Of a stretch of 64,000 bases of DNA, positions 22,057 to 34,847 are shown piece after piece. Below the pieces are notes generated by a model, which was not told the origin of the DNA, did no database searches, and worked only from the letters and a program-made list of their open reading frames with translations. The DNA is from Gyrodactylus bullatarudis. Lineage: Eukaryota; Platyhelminthes; Monogenea; Gyrodactylidea; Gyrodactylidae. The DNA lies in NCBI GenBank assembly GCA_012064415.1, contig SSNU01000075.1:186001-250000 (forward strand), in the 5' to 3' direction. A program made the translations under genes and the position numbers. Each line of letters starts with the position of its first letter. Positions within the stretch are counted from its first letter, which is position 1.

Positions 22057-23876
22057 CTATATCTTTTTGAAGTATGTTTCTATTCCTCTGGACCCCTTGG
22101 AGATAGTCTTTCGACTCTTCCCTTTTGGTTTTTGTTGCTTGGGTGAATTCGAAGCGCATCTTTTCCGGGCGGGGTTTGAGGATCCTTTTGTCTCTAAGGG
22201 CTGGGAGTAGTACCTTTTCTTGTATTGTGTTGCTGGGACATCATTGGTGAGTTGTTCCTCTGCTGATGCGGAGTTATTGTTGTTGTTGGGCACCAAAGTT
22301 GTCTTATTGTCGTTTTGGGCTGGGCTTGATGTTGATCTGGGATTGGTCAGGGGGTGAGGGGCTTGGTCATCATTGGTGAGTTGTTCCTCTGCTGATGCGG
22401 AGTTATCGTTGTTGTTGGGCATCAATGTTGAGCTTCCCTCCGTACTATTTTCTTTCTGCGTTGAGCTAAATATTGGCCTGGGATCGTCTGTGATCAGGGT
22501 GGTTTCATTCGATGGTGTCATTGAATTGGCGGGTCTCGCGGTGGCTTCTGCTACCTTTTTTATGATCTTCCTGGCTTTGTGCAGATTTTTCCCCGAAAAT
22601 CCAAGTTTTCTGCCTAAAATCTTCTGAGCGCACAGGCTTGGTTGTTTTTCGTTTACCAATTGGGCTTCTACGATTTCCAGTGTCTTTTGGATTTGGTGTT
22701 TGCTCAGACCTGGGTTGCATGTGTAGATGATTTTGAAGTCAGCTATACTGGCTTGGTGTTTTGATGCCATCAGGTGCTGCTGTATTGAGGAGCCTTCGTT
22801 ACCTTCGCGGAGATGTTCTTTGATTCGCTCTATCGCTGGTCTCACAGTCATTCCGATATAGGTTTCTCCACACGTGCAATTGAATTCATATACGCATCCT
22901 CTTCTGTTGTACCATTTTGTCTTCTCTTTGTTCTTCTTGATTAGTCGACTGGTTCGGCTAATTATTCTCATTTTCTGACCATTAAACGTGTCTTTGGTTA
23001 GCTTATCTAGTCTGTTCCGGAGAATGGAGTTAGCTTCATCCCCTTTGAAAGGTAGGTATAGCAGGATTGGGTCGTTTTCCGTCAGGTCTTCATCTTGCTT
23101 GTTCTGTGGTTGTGAATTCTTTTTAATAAAGGCTTCAGGGTAGCCACTCTTTGTGAATATCTGTTTTAGGATTTGCCTTTCTTCTTCCTGGAGGTTCGGG
23201 GAGACTAGTCTTCGAATCTTCAGGAACTCGCTGCTTACTAGGCCTCTTTTGGTTTCAACAGGGGAAAAGCTGGTGAATGGTATGAACTGCGTGGGTACAC
23301 CTGGTTTGCGGTACATTCGAGTGGTGAACTTGTCATCCTCTCTTTGTATCAGGACGTCCAGGAAGTGCAGGGTCCGGTCATTCTCCGTTTCCATTGTGAA
23401 TTTTACGTTGTCATGCGATTGGTTGAAGTAGTTTAGGATTGTTTCTGGTTCCTGGTTTTCGTTGATTATGAGGAAGGTGTCGTCCATGTACCTGCAGTAG
23501 AGTCGGCATTCTCCTATTATATCGGACATGAATCCTCTTTCGAGCGATGCTAGGAAGATGTCTGCAAGAATTGGTCCCAATGGGGTTCCCATTGCTACTC
23601 CATCTATCTGTCGAAAGAATGTGCCATCGAAAACTAGGTCGATGTTTTGGACTGTCATCCTGATAATTTCACATATCACATTGGCGGGGATTGGGGACAG
23701 GTCTTCGCTTGTTCCTTGCAATAGGCCAGGTTTCTCACTGAGAGTTGAATTGATGAAATTGACTGTTTCATTGAGTGGTATGTTCGTGAATAGGGACTCT
23801 ACATCGTACGACACCATTTTTCCATCGCAGGGTACTATCGTCTCGAGTCTATTTAAAAAATTTAATGATTTGTTTA
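22057..23876 (-). CDS. Penelope-like element ORF, 5'-truncated, RT plus GIY-YIG endonuclease
   Basis: An open frame of at least 586 codons with no internal stop. Counting from the first Met (23817): YDVESLFTNIP (RT motif A) at 4-14, IDGVAMGTPLGPILAD (motif B) at 71-86, YMDD catalytic box at 110-113, thumb region to about 260, then a GIY-YIG nuclease with CVYEFNCTCGETYIGMT at about 308-324 and its Arg/Glu helix following. The C-terminal third is a low-complexity Ser/Thr/Asn/Pro linker with two related repeats (NNN-SASAEEQLTNDxQA type). It ends RGIETYFKKI. Frame continues upstream of that Met to about 23876 and then stops, so the RT N-terminus is lost by 5' truncation, usual for target-primed insertion. 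It sits inside the Tc1-like element. It looks young because the frame is intact, and a second partial copy lies at 49334-50110. Confidence 0.92.
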
Positions 23877-23880
23877 AATA

Positions 23881-24727
23881 AGTTCATGCTGTGATTACAA
23901 ATAATTTACTATTCCAATTGATGAAAAATTATTCTGAGCTTCAACGAAGATGACGGATGAATCTGAATACTTTTTCGTAAAGACTGGCCGATATTCTATA
24001 TGTAATAAATGTCTGCATTTTGTTGGTTCTTGCATAGGCTCATAATAAATTATTTTAATCTGATAAATTTTGGCCTTCAATTTTTATTCATCAGTATCCC
24101 TATGGTTGATTTAGGATCAGATAAAAGGTTCAAGAATATTTTTTAAATAAATATATGAACTTTTGGTATCATTTAATTGATATATCACCCTTATAAGAAA
24201 CCTAAAAATACATATTTTCAATAAAAATATGATCTGGATTTCAAGTTCCAATCACTTGTGATCTAATGAACTGATTTTCTTGCCCTGACTATTTATGAAA
24301 TCAGCACTTTTTTATTTTTCGAACAAGACCATCTGAAGCTCGAGTGAACGTATAATTGATTCACACCTCTTTAATATGTGATCCAAAACCCTGATTTTGA
24401 TCGGTCGCTTACAAGTAGACCTACATAAAAAAGGTTTTTTTAGAGTGCTTTTTTGAGGAAACTTTAATGTTCTTATGAAAAAGGACATTCTCTTTTTTAT
24501 TAATTGATAATTTCAAAGTCTCTAAAACCTCTCTGATCCTCACAATAAAGCTTTAAAAACTCAATTTCTGACACTTATAAATTTTACCCTTGAAAACACA
24601 AGTTAAACGGAAAACTAAATACACCAATGAATTTTTGGTAAAATTTTGATATATTTGTACATTTTTCACAGTATATTACGCCCCAGTTTCTTTGGACTGG
24701 AGTGGCCAATGAGTTTCACAACCGACA
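23881..24727. other. Tc1-like element right arm
   Basis: AT-rich DNA between the PLE 5' truncation point and the right terminal repeat at about 24703-24727. No gene. Confidence 0.5.
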
Positions 24728-24729
24728 TA

Positions 24730-25240
24730 GATTTATCAAAAGCCTTTGATAAATTGAAATTCTCCTATATAAGTAAAAAACTTTCTGGTTTTAATATTAA
24801 TTCTCATATTTCTAATCTTGTTATGAACTTTCTTATAAATAGATCTCAAAAGAAAAAAATTGAAAAATCAACTGAGTTCTTTCTTGGAAATAACATCTGG
24901 TCTTCCGCAAGGTTATTCAATTGGCCCTCTCCTTTTTAATTTATGTATGACTGATATTCAGGTTGCTGATGATATTGGTCGACTATTTAAATTCGCCGAT
25001 GATATAAAATTTGTCTTTCCTGTCGATAATATTATTGATAATTTTTATATCAATAACTACTTCAATTCACTGAATGAAGCTCTTAATTCAATAGGTCTAG
25101 AAATTAATCGGAACAAATGTAAGATAATGATACCTAATGGTCTTACGGAATCATTTTTAAGTAATCTCCACATTCCAGGAGAATTTGTTTTTGTTACCTC
25201 AGATCTTGGATTTCAAATATCCTCTAATCTTAAAATTTAA
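24730..25240 (+). pseudogene. LINE copy A, 3' part of the reverse transcriptase
   Basis: Resumes with DLSKAFDKLKF (RT motif A) directly after the TA. After a frameshift near 24880 the motif GLPQGYSIGPLLFNL (motif B) and FADDIKFVF (the F-ADD catalytic box) follow. It decays after SDLGFQISSNLKI. The C-terminus and 3' end are missing; a PLE tail begins about 60 bp later. Confidence 0.85.
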
Positions 25241-25307
25241 CCCACATCCAAGATAAATATGATTAACAAAAGACTCTACTGTTAGAACGGTAATATTGTC
25301 TAATATA

Positions 25308-25690
25308 TTACAGTTGTGATTTAGATTCATAAGGAAGATTAGAAAACAAGCGAATAATAAGTGATAAACTTTTTATTTCGCCGGGTCTCTTCAGACTTAA
25401 TCCCGGGCTTGAATTATATACTTTTACAATGCAATTATTTCTGCTCTTCCATTGGTTTAAGAAATTCCTTAGGGGTGGATGGGAGCACAGGTCTTCCTTT
25501 ATCCATGGACTCATTACTTTTGTCTCTTCATTAGATTAGGGCCTTTCAAGAATCCATCGATTAGCAACTGACCACTATTTCTCTTACGTTTCCGCTTAAT
25601 TGACGTGTTGTCTACTCTTGTGCTAATAGCGGGTTCAATACATTGCTTCGAAAACTGCTTGACCAAAAGTGTTCTGAAAAGATTTTCTGA
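25308..25690 (-). pseudogene. PLE 3' remnant with hammerhead
   Basis: Minus strand: about 25541-25590 encodes a basic tail KRKRKRNSGQLLIDGFLKG, the C-terminus seen in other PLE copies here; 150 bp further the hammerhead core follows, then the gaatctaaatcacaa-type end. RT and nuclease are absent. Confidence 0.65.
25359..25398 (-). ncRNA. Hammerhead ribozyme, PLE-type
   Basis: Minus strand: AAGT, CTGAAGA, GACCCGGC, GAAA, ATAAA...TTTAT, C, ACTT. Stem I AAGT/ACTT, stem III ATAAA/TTTAT. All core residues present. Confidence 0.8.
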
Positions 25691-25699
25691 TGATATCTT

Positions 25700-26760
25700 C
25701 TGAAATTCAATCCCAAGTCATATTAATCATTTCAGAAATCTGATGAGCATCAAACTTAACAGCTTCCTTTGTCAAGATTCCGGCTGTTTGAGTATAGACG
25801 CGTTGAAACATAATTTCTTTATAAATTCTTTTAAATTGAGTATTTAATATTGAGTCGCAAGGTTGCAATCTAGAAGTTGTACATGGCGGTAGCATGTGAA
25901 GTCTAAAATAAAATGTATTAGCTAATTTTAAATTTTGAAAAAGTTTTTCCGATTTATGAGCGGGATAATTGTCAATAAATAATATTGATTTGTACGATAA
26001 TATTGTCGAACCTCATCAAGAATAGAATCTAACAAAAATAATATTGAATTAGGAGGACATGTTCTATTTATCGAAATCAGGTAATCGTCAAAACTTTCTA
26101 GCGTTATCCAACCACTTCTAGTTCCAACATAATCGACTGGACCAATCTTATTTTTGAATGCCCTAAGATTTTTCGATTGACCAATCATTAGACCCCAACT
26201 GAACTTGTAGGTTGAAAAACAACAGGAATAGATGTTTCGTCTGCATTTAAAATTCGATTATGATTCATTACTAAGATATTCATTTCAATTAATCTTCTAC
26301 CAAATGCTAAATAAATGTCTTCAGGAACTTTAAGTTGTGATCCACGTATCTAAAAATTAATAAATTCAGTATACTTTTTTTTCTTCCAAATTGTGGCGTT
26401 TCATGAAGTAATGAAGAAAAGCATTCTGATTGTTATGTAGGGAAAAGTTCCTTTCAGCAGACAGTTCGAACATTTTGAGTTTCAAGATTTCTTTGTTGAT
26501 TAGACCTTCGTTATTGGAAAGAAATCGAACATGATCGAATAATGCAAGATCCAAATCTTTTTAAACAGAAGCATAATTAATAACTTTTCTGCTGTCAGAA
26601 TATTTATGTTTAATGTGAAATCACACGTGCTTGGATTTTCTATTACCCTTCTCACTGTTGTAGAAGAGAGTCTTTCGGTAGTAACAATTTCATTCAACTT
26701 TAAACCATTTTCGATTTTTTCGGTGACTTCAAGCTTTCGCTTCAAGGAAAGAGGTTTGGT
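25700..26760 (-). pseudogene. pogo/Tigger-like transposase, decayed
   Basis: From about 26745 leftward: an HTH region (KLEVTEKIENGLKLNEIVTT), a CENP-B-type second HTH ending FLHYFMKRHNLEEKK (26554-26366), a DDE region with WITLESFDDYLISINRTCPP and ILFLLDS (26188-25990), and LPPCTTSRLQPCDSILNTQFK (25895-25800), the usual PLDQ here PCDS. Frames are broken between all blocks. CENP-B HTH domains bind terminal DNA; DDE_1 catalyses transposition. Confidence 0.75.
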
Positions 26761-26959
26761 TGGCTCAAATGTAAATTTTCTTTATGCCTGGCTGTGAAAC
26801 TCCTGTACCAACCCTCAGTGAGGACTATTTCTTCATTTTCTTCGATGATGATAGATTCTGCTATTTCAAAAATTACATCTCGATTAATGGGTTTTGAATA
26901 GCGTCCTATCTTTTCAAGAATTTTTTCTTCAAATTTCTCATGTCAAGTATGGATTGATG

Positions 26960-27150
26960 ATCTCTTGCAATTCGGATCCTCAATTTGGAACTTTTGTTCG
27001 ATTTTACTTCTTTGTTGTATGATTCTATATATGAGACTATCACAACATGAAAACTGCATTGCTAAATCTTTTACTGATACTCCATCATCTTTTAAACGTA
27101 CGATTTTAAGTTTCTGCTCTATGGAGAGACGTGTTCTATGAATATTCAGT
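26960..27150 (-). pseudogene. Second CENP-B/psq-type HTH remnant
   Basis: Minus strand reads RTRLSIEQKLKIVRLKDDG followed by VSVKDLAMQFSC and a stop about 30 codons later. This is a psq-like HTH, as at pogo transposase N-termini. It is separate from the HTH at 26745, so two elements, or a duplicated N-terminus, meet here. Confidence 0.55.
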
Positions 27151-27199
27151 TTTAATAATGAACGAACTTATGTGAAGATCGTGTTTTAGACATGCTAGA

Positions 27200-28739
27200 C
27201 TCGAGCATATATAGAAGGTTATGGACAATTAATTATTTAAGGTCAAACAAATTTTTTAACAAATATATAATTAACTAAACTATAAGATGATAGTGCAATC
27301 GAAAAATCAGCTCAGTAAATTGTGTTATACCCCTCAATTCTTATTAGAATATTTTAATAAAAACCGAATAATAAAACAGGTTAAGAAATGATTTGAGAAA
27401 ATAAATATTTTCCACGATAAGATTTTAAATTAGGATTCCAAATCCATTTCATTAAAAATTAGAAAAAAAAATAAATCGTGGTAAACCCCTCAGTTATAAC
27501 TCACTAATAATAAAAATTCAGAAAGACCAGTTAATTACAATTTTTGTTTCAACAATTTTATTTCATCTAAATTTCTTGATAAACTATTGGTTTACTTAAT
27601 TAATAACCCTTTCTATACTTTAGTGTATGGAAACTCAGTGAAATACATGGGTGTGTGTGATGGTATGAAATTACCTTATATACCTCAGAATACACCATAT
27701 TATTCTATTATTCTTGTAACTCTACGTTTGATTTCTCATTCTACTATTCATGAAACTCTCTTGCTTATTGACTGTACTTATTATTCTCGTTAGATTATCC
27801 TATCGTAAAGATTATTATTTGTGATTAATCATATTGTTCAAAAAGAAACCGAATCAATTCGGGTAAATTTGATTTATGATTAATATTTAGTTTTTCCTTC
27901 ATAACTTCAATACATTTATATTCCCATCACCTACTCTTATTAATTCATAAGTGATGGAAGTCTGTCGGAGCGAAGGTAGTAAAAAGTACGACAAGCCCCA
28001 ACAGGGTTATATATATATTTTATTTTTTAAGTATTTTAGATACTTAATTATTTGTTATAGGTGTTTTTGGTGACGAGAGATAAGTGCTTAAGTCTTTTTG
28101 TATATCTAATTGGATGCAGAGAAGTTACACATCTTCCCTTAGACATAAAATGTTACTCTTAGATAAATCGAAGTGAGTTCCTTGAAAGCTCCAATTCATT
28201 AATCTATTCTTGTGACAGAACAGAGCCTCGTTTAATGCCCTTTTAGTCTCATGATTGTACACCATAATACATTCAACTTCATATACATTTTATACTAAAA
28301 AATTTATCTGTAAAATAAAAATTTCGGTATAAAAATTAAACTAAAAAATCCCATAGCGCTTATTCCTCACTTTTCGGCATCCTTTTTCTTCCTGTTTATT
28401 TCATTCACTGTAATATGCGATCGCATGTATCACCTCGCAAAAATTTCAAAACCGATAGATTTAATATGATGAAGATTTTTAATAAAAAAATTGAATAAAA
28501 TGATTAATTATTAGTTTTCAAATCCCATTACTTTTGAGTAGATCATATAATATACTAAAAATAGTAATTTATTCTATCGTCTGTCCATATTTTGCGATTT
28601 TTAAGCTAATATTTTTGAGGCTCTGTTTATGAGTTTCTTGAAAGTCGACGAATGAGTGGCCGTGTAATTTCTTCCCACTTGTATGCGCGTCATCTCGATG
28701 ATACCTTTCTAATGACATCGACTTTCAGATCTCAGTTCT
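27200..28739. other. Non-coding AT-rich stretch
   Basis: No gene supported. A 68-codon plus-strand frame at 27587-27793 has no recognisable feature and lies in AT-rich DNA. Confidence 0.35.
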
Positions 28740-29460
28740 ATGCATCGAGGAATCAAATTTACCAAAGTAGACGAGGATAAAGTCATTGAATTTTCTCGAT
28801 GTAAACAAGGTCAATGAAATCGCTCAGACGAGGGTCTTTAGGAAGAAATCTGTACCATCACAATTCATGCCTTTCCCTAGATTCAGTCATGTGTGCCAGA
28901 AAAAGAGGTTGGTAAGGAATGAGTTCCTGAAAATTGAATATTGAGTTATTAATGAAAGACAGGTATCCACAGGCTTTTATTAATAAACATTCCAATGTAA
29001 GGGTTAAGGATGATGAAGATGTCGAATAGCTCACCCCGATTTATCTAAAAGTTTAAAGGAGACGCTGCTCATCAGGTGTTGAACAACAAGCTCTCGAGAT
29101 AGCATAGAAGGCATTTCCGGGGCTTAGACTTCAATTTCTTCCAAAAAAGATAAAGCTAATTCCAGATCTGAACAAAGATCTAGTCCCATGGCCTGAGAAG
29201 AAATGTGTGATCTACTTGTGATCCTCCTAAAATGAAAGTAGATGCCTTAAGCAAAGCTGAAGCCCATTTCATCAAAAAGTTGAACCCAGCTCTGTTTAAG
29301 CAAGAAATCCTGGCCTCTAAGTTAGGCCTGACGGGAAAAAGCAGGCTTACAAACAAAGGTAAGCTTGAACAAGCTGCAAAGCTGATTGAAAATTTCCCTA
29401 TTTGTAGTAGAACCCTATACCTACAATTGGCAAAAGAGGTAGAAAACTTAAAAGTCTAAG
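28740..29460 (+). pseudogene. PLE remnant (RT thumb and GIY-YIG C-terminal part)
   Basis: About 28830-28990 reads VPSQFMPFPRFSH and LVRNEFLKIE (RT thumb region), and 29240-29459 reads AEAHFIKKLNPALFKQEILA and SKLGLTGKS, matching the segment after the GIY-YIG nuclease in other copies (AESHFITKLKPNLCVHKE). The catalytic box and GIY motif are gone. A hammerhead follows at 29618. Confidence 0.7.
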
Positions 29461-29617
29461 TGGGCAATCAATGATGGACAGATACGTGATAAGGAAAGAA
29501 TGATTATGGATTCTAGCAACTAACCTCAAATCCTCCCATTTTGTACTCTGAAATGATATAACCAATCAGAGGTTATTATTGATAATCTAATTTATTATAT
29601 ATATCTAGCCGGTGTAA

Positions 29618-29657
29618 AAGTCTGACGAGATCCGGTGAAATATAAGCTTTATTACTA
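29618..29657 (+). ncRNA. Hammerhead ribozyme, PLE-type
   Basis: CTGACGA and GAAA cores intact; stem III ATA-AAG...CTT-TAT extended; stem I AGT/ACT (three pairs). Residue before the cleavage point is U. Stem II (GATCCGGT) is closed only by a G-U wobble, so activity is less certain. Confidence 0.65.
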
Positions 29658-30048
29658 AATATTCACTTGACTTCCGAGTACTCTAAATGAGTCTATCATT
29701 TGAAACTGAAATTTTCATTTCGTTTCAATAAGTGCAATGAAGATGATACACAGAGAAGGGAGCCCAATTTTTAAAATTTTATCTTCTTTTGTGAAAAAAT
29801 TCTAAATTTATTCCTGCAACGAAAATTCAGACCAATATAATTTCCCAAAAATTAACTAAAGGTCATTCTTGTTTGATATTTTTTAGCTGAATCAGAGTAA
29901 AATGTGGTAAAGGACTTTTGACTTGAGCTTTCTCTTTCTACAACACAGTACATCAAAAGATTTCCATGACATCCATACAATATCATTAGATATTGTTACA
30001 AAATATTATTATATAAATAAGATAGATTTTGTTTTCATGAGTAGAACA

Positions 30049-32020
30049 ATGAAGATTATTTTTCGGGCTGTAATATTTATTTATTTATTCATTAACTATG
30101 TGAATGGTCAATGTAGACCAGACACAATTTTGACTAATGGCATCTGCGTTAAACAAATATTCAGTTCGGATACATGGTCAGGTTCACTCAAGGACTGTGC
30201 AGATTTGGACATGCGTCTTATTAATGCAAATGAGTCTCTTATTTTAGGAGGATCTTCTTTTCTTTTCGCAGCAAATCATATCTGTTTCAGTCAAGCTGAA
30301 TACAACAGGATTTATGACCTCAGTGTAAAAGATCGATATCGTACAGAACTTGCTTATCACACTTCTAATGGTTTTCCTCGAAACAAAGATAATGCATCAT
30401 GTGCATTAATTGTAGGTAGCAACGGAATGTTAGACATTAAAACTGTTCATTATCCCAGTGTGAATTCCTTCTGTATTCCTGACAGTAATGTTTACAAAGA
30501 GTACAACGGAAATATTCATAAATTTAATATAATAACAGAAGATTGGTCGAGCAGAATTTTTATTGAGAATAACTTTGATCCGGATCTTTATGCAGAGTTC
30601 AGCTCTATTGGAAAGGGCTCATGTCTAAAACTGTTAGTTCGCTAAAAAAAATTTGATATTTTGCTGAAAGTAGTGCTGGACATCTTCAAATATTTTGTGA
30701 CGATGAAGGAATCATCTAGATGAATTTAGAGTCAAGTGAACATTTAGTGATAAAGCTTTTACTTCACTGGATCTCGTCAGACTATTGCACTGGCTTGATA
30801 TTTACACTAAAAATGAATATCAAGCCGTTGGAATGTAAGCTTCATCACTAAATATTCACTTGACTTCAAATTCTTCTAGATGATTCCTTCATCGTCAAAA
30901 AATTCTAATATTACCTACTTGATTAATATTGTTTTTTCAATAATTAAAAATACTTGATGATCCTTTTGTTCAGATTCCATGAATCTTAAGATATCTAATT
31001 ATTAATTTAAATTAGAGTTATTGCCAAAAAGTGTTTATATGGGTAGGGGATTTTCCAAAAGGCATATTTTCCCAAAAAGGTAATGATATACACGATGTAT
31101 TTCCAATCTTCATATATATCTTTCCAAAAATGCACTAGTGTGTTCGATTATTGCCAAAACATAAATAAAATTTACAAACATTGAATATATCTGTAAGACT
31201 AATTACCAAAAGTGTATAATTTTTGGTAATATTTACAAATACATGTATCTGATAAAAAAGTGAATGCATATAACACTAATTAATCAACAATCGTGTATAA
31301 TTTTCAACGATTTTAATCCTATGTTAAATAGAAGATAAAATAAAGTCAAGTTATATTTCAAGGTATAAAATTTTGTGAATGCTCCTAAAAGGGACTTGTT
31401 ACCCTTTGACTTTTGTTTACTCACTAAAGGCATTGGAAAGGCTGAATTTATCATTCTCCAGGTTTATTTTTCTACTGACCTCCTATATGACAGGCATGTT
31501 TACTATGCACTACAATTACACAATTCAAGAGCTTATTTCTAATTGAGTTTACCTCAGATGTGCCATAATATTGAATTAAGTATTAATTCGATTAGATATA
31601 CCTTCAATTTTGACCAAACTAATTTGAGATAGGTAATTTATACTTCTTCATTTCATAGGCAAGTGAAATTATATTTTAACTGAATTCAATTTAAAATTAA
31701 ATTACAATTATTATTATTTTAAGAAGCGTAAAACAAGAATTACAACATTAGAATTACAAGATAGAATTAAAAGTTATAGAAAGAATGAGAGAAAAGACAG
31801 GGTGTAACTTCAATTTTGTCCACAACTACATTTAATTTGATCATCTAAATGCTAATACATCATTTAAATTTTTAGATGCATGATTGACAAATATTGTTTT
31901 GCTGTGTACTACTCGGAATCAACAGGATACTGTGTTCATCCAAGGTTCATTGACATAAACTTACCAGTCAGATTGAATAATATTATGGATTTTCAACGTC
32001 TTACAAAAATATTTGAATAA
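30049..32020 (+). CDS. Secreted two-exon protein, paralogue 1 (242 aa)
   Basis: Exon 1 30049-30632 and exon 2 31876-32020, joined at donor GTTAGT and acceptor tttttag, total 243 codons with stop. Residues 1-20 are a signal peptide ending VNGQ. The body has CRPDTILTNGICV, then WSGSLKDCADLDMRLINANE, loosely like the start of a C-type lectin domain, and a second region SSRIFIENNFDPDLYAEF. Exon 2 gives CMIDKYCFAVYYSESTGYCV and then RFIDINLPVRL, resembling a PAN/apple-like cysteine cluster. Exon 1 alone runs to a stop soon after the donor, but the same splice layout in paralogue 2 (and 3) supports splicing. The intron holds PLE hammerhead remnants. Function unknown; extracellular binding is an inference. 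Confidence 0.8.
30690..30895. repeat. Inverted pair of PLE 3' ends inside the intron
   Basis: The segments gaaggaatcatctaga ... gtcaagtgaacatttagtga and tcactaaatattcacttgac ... tctagatgattccttc are inverted copies about 45 bp apart at the centre. The left copy holds a hammerhead-like core on the minus strand; the right copy has lost CTGATGA. Confidence 0.7.
30745..30784 (-). ncRNA. Degenerate hammerhead, PLE-type
   Basis: Minus strand CTGACGA present, but the second core box is GAAG instead of GAAA, losing the conserved A15.1. Stem I AGT/ACT remains. Probably inactive. Confidence 0.5.
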
Positions 32021-33890
32021 AATTTAAACACATACAAAGTATAATCATAAAAGTAAACTAAACCAAACTTCTACTTGCCAAAATTAAATCTTCACTAAGC
32101 AGATTAGTATTTATTCACTTAAATATGATCAAGATGAAAAATGATACCACTTAAATATAAAACATATAGAGACAAATTTTATATAATTTTAAAATTAAAT
32201 TCCATAAGGTTTTTATACCAAGTAAATTTTAAAATTCGCTCTTGCTGATTTTCATTCCAGTGAAAATGAGAAATTAAATAATACGTCAATTTCAAAGATG
32301 ATGACTCGAAATAAATTTTTCACGGAGGTTTTGATTCATACCGCTCTGCCCCAAAATTCCAACCAATAAGCGTTGAGCACACATTAGCCAATAAGGAATT
32401 AGCAGTTTTTCACCTCATCCTCAATTCTTTGAACCTCCTTAAAATTAATATACTTTAACTTGGTTTTGCTCATTATATATCATTCGAAAGAGAACTTTCT
32501 CTTCTTTTCAATGCATCGAGAAAAAATAGTCTATAAGAAATCTTCTTGATTAGAGCAATGTCGATTGTCTAAGCTTGTTAGAGCCGTGGACAGAACTGGT
32601 GGAGTGAACCTTTACGAGAAATTGCGTGAATATTTTCGGTATATTCTTGTTATATATTATTCGTATATTGGTAAGAGAAAACAAATGGAATCGTTAAATT
32701 TCGGATAAAAGTCTTAGAACACTATGATGTAAAAATTATGAACACTAGATTGCAAGATATATTATAAATGGATTAAAATTCAATAAATATGCTATTTTAA
32801 TACATAATCCTTATAAAGTATGCTTATTTGAATAATTTTCATCTCAATAAAACTCAGTTTTGTTTTAAATTAAGAGAATGGAGGAGATGAAATCTCTAAT
32901 TTTATGAATATTACAAATCATAGATAGGAGTCAATTATATTAAAGAAATGGAAACATTATAATGCAACTATTTTTCCTCTTAATTTTTCGGAGATAAAAG
33001 GGATCTTTTTTCGATTGAAAGTAGTAAGATTAGGGATTAGAAAATTTCTCCTTTTTAGAATTAATATTTAAAAATTTACACATGTAAAGTTAAAAGTAAA
33101 ACTCAAAAAATAAAATGTCTACAATTGTTTAAGCTCATCAATTTAGAAATATCTGAAAAAATATCATACGAATATGAAGAATTTTTATAAAATAAAACAA
33201 ATCTGAACCTTTTCTCAAGTTCAAATTTTGTTTTTCTTAAATAAACAGAACCATTTCGATTTGAGTAATTCTATTATATTTTCATATTTTATTAATTTTA
33301 ACATCAAATGCTTATTTAGCGAATAGATTTTTTAATAGTTCGATAGAGCAACTAAAATTAATTATTATTCATACTCAACCTGTTTAACAGCTCATTATTA
33401 ATATCGCTTGATCTCATTTTTTAACCACACTTGGAAGAACTTTATTCTAACCTTATGATTGCTGACAGGGTCTTTCAGAACATCCATTAATCATTTATAT
33501 ATAATTCTTAATAATTTTCTGACTGGTAAATCTATTCATTTTCCTGAATAATAGCAGAATAAAAAAGTCAAAAAGTCCAATTTATGAATTTCTTTTTTCG
33601 GTATAATTTATACGGATCTATCTTACCAATTAATAAATCCTATACATATAATGATCAGAATTTATATGTCTTTCTATTGAGGCATTTTTCAGTTAGGTAT
33701 TTTGTGAAGTTAGATCCACAAGGTCTTAAATTTGTTCCTATATATCGAAATATGACTTATTACAATATTACTTTTAAGTAAAAATGGTGTAAAAAATAGG
33801 CTCCAATGGACATTTTTTATTCTCTCTGGAGCAAATAATAAAGTCAGTATTAACCTCTAAAGTAATCAATTTTGACCCATAAAAATTTTG
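32021..33890. other. Non-coding AT-rich stretch
   Basis: No gene supported. A 65-codon plus-strand frame (33584-33781) has no recognisable feature. Confidence 0.35.
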
Positions 33891-34440
33891 CGGCCCTAAA
33901 CATTAATTTTCAAACAAAAAATATTACCACCAATAGATTTCTTGCAAAATTTTGATCTTTTCGTGGTATATGCCGCTTTATTTTCGTCGGAATAGCTTAC
34001 CAGTTCTGTCCACGACTGTACAATGATGTTTTCTCTTCTTTCGATTATAATATTAGCTGTTATATGTCTTTTCCGGAGAAATGGAAATTTAATTTTCTCT
34101 TTCTGCACATATGGCTGCAGTATTTGAAAAATATCATGGTATGATCTATTATGTTATTGGAATAACTCACATAATACCGACACCCACAATACTAAAAGGA
34201 AATATCAAAAGAGCACTCATTCACTCATCTCCGATGAGGTGAACAAAAAGAAGGGCCAATTAGATCTATTTTCATCACTTCTTTTAATTTTTTATGACAT
34301 GTAAAAGCTGATGACGAAATAAACCGCTATTATTTAAACAAACCTGGCATCGCCTTTCTTTATGAATTCTTCTATTGCTCCGATAAAATCCGCGGTTAAT
34401 CAACACCTTTCGAACAATGATGTAAATAGTTTTTATTAAC
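33890..34440 (-). pseudogene. Possible integrase remnant
   Basis: Minus-strand fragments include CQVCLNNSGLFRH (like a zinc-finger and linker before an integrase core), KIDLIGPSF (typical D-IGP start of an rve core) and, near 34000, a segment WTELVSYSDENKAAY-TTKRS resembling the end of KRBA2/SCAND3-type integrases. Frames are heavily broken. Identification is tentative. Confidence 0.35.
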
Positions 34441-34847
34441 ATGAGGAATTTGATGATACATTTTTGTCCTTTTGAAAGAAAATATTTTACAAGTTTATTG
34501 TACCAAAATGTATGAATCAGTGACCAAATCTGTTCAGATAATTTTGTCCAAAATTTTTAAAATTTAACCAAGACAAACGAAGCCTCCAATATATGATCAA
34601 GTTCTTTTTTATAGTTAGAATTATCTCTAATAGAGATTCTCTATCAATATTTATTTATGAAAACCAAAAAAGTAAAACAGAAAATTTTTTTTCATTTCAA
34701 ATTTAAAAAAAATGAAGTTTTCAATTATTATTCTTTATGATCATTCACCCAAAGATTCTATATACTTTTACATTTTTTCATTTTATTGAATGTTTTACAT
34801 GATTGAAAAGAAAATTATCTCATCTTTCTCAATAAATAAAACAAGTT

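Larger units (their letters stand above)
19233..24727 (+). mobile_element. Tc1/mariner-like DNA transposon, interrupted by a PLE
   Basis: Left end CAGTCAGTTGCGAAACTC and right end GAGTTTCACAACCGACA (inverted) share GAAACTCATTGGCCA. TA lies on both sides (19231-19232, 24728-24729). Deleting the element and one TA rejoins the LINE A reverse transcriptase in frame (KYIII then DLSKAFDK), proving the boundaries. The transposase is at about 19842-21502; a PLE (about 21777-23880) was inserted in its 3' part, which explains the 5.5 kb length. Confidence 0.9.

Noticed and set aside
22373..23881. Plus-strand frames over the PLE (84, 92 and 117 codons)
   Set aside because: They are antisense shadows of the intact PLE frame, with no domain or codon support.
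27587..27793. 68-codon Tyr/Leu-rich frame
   Set aside because: No motif, signal peptide or splice context; length expected by chance.
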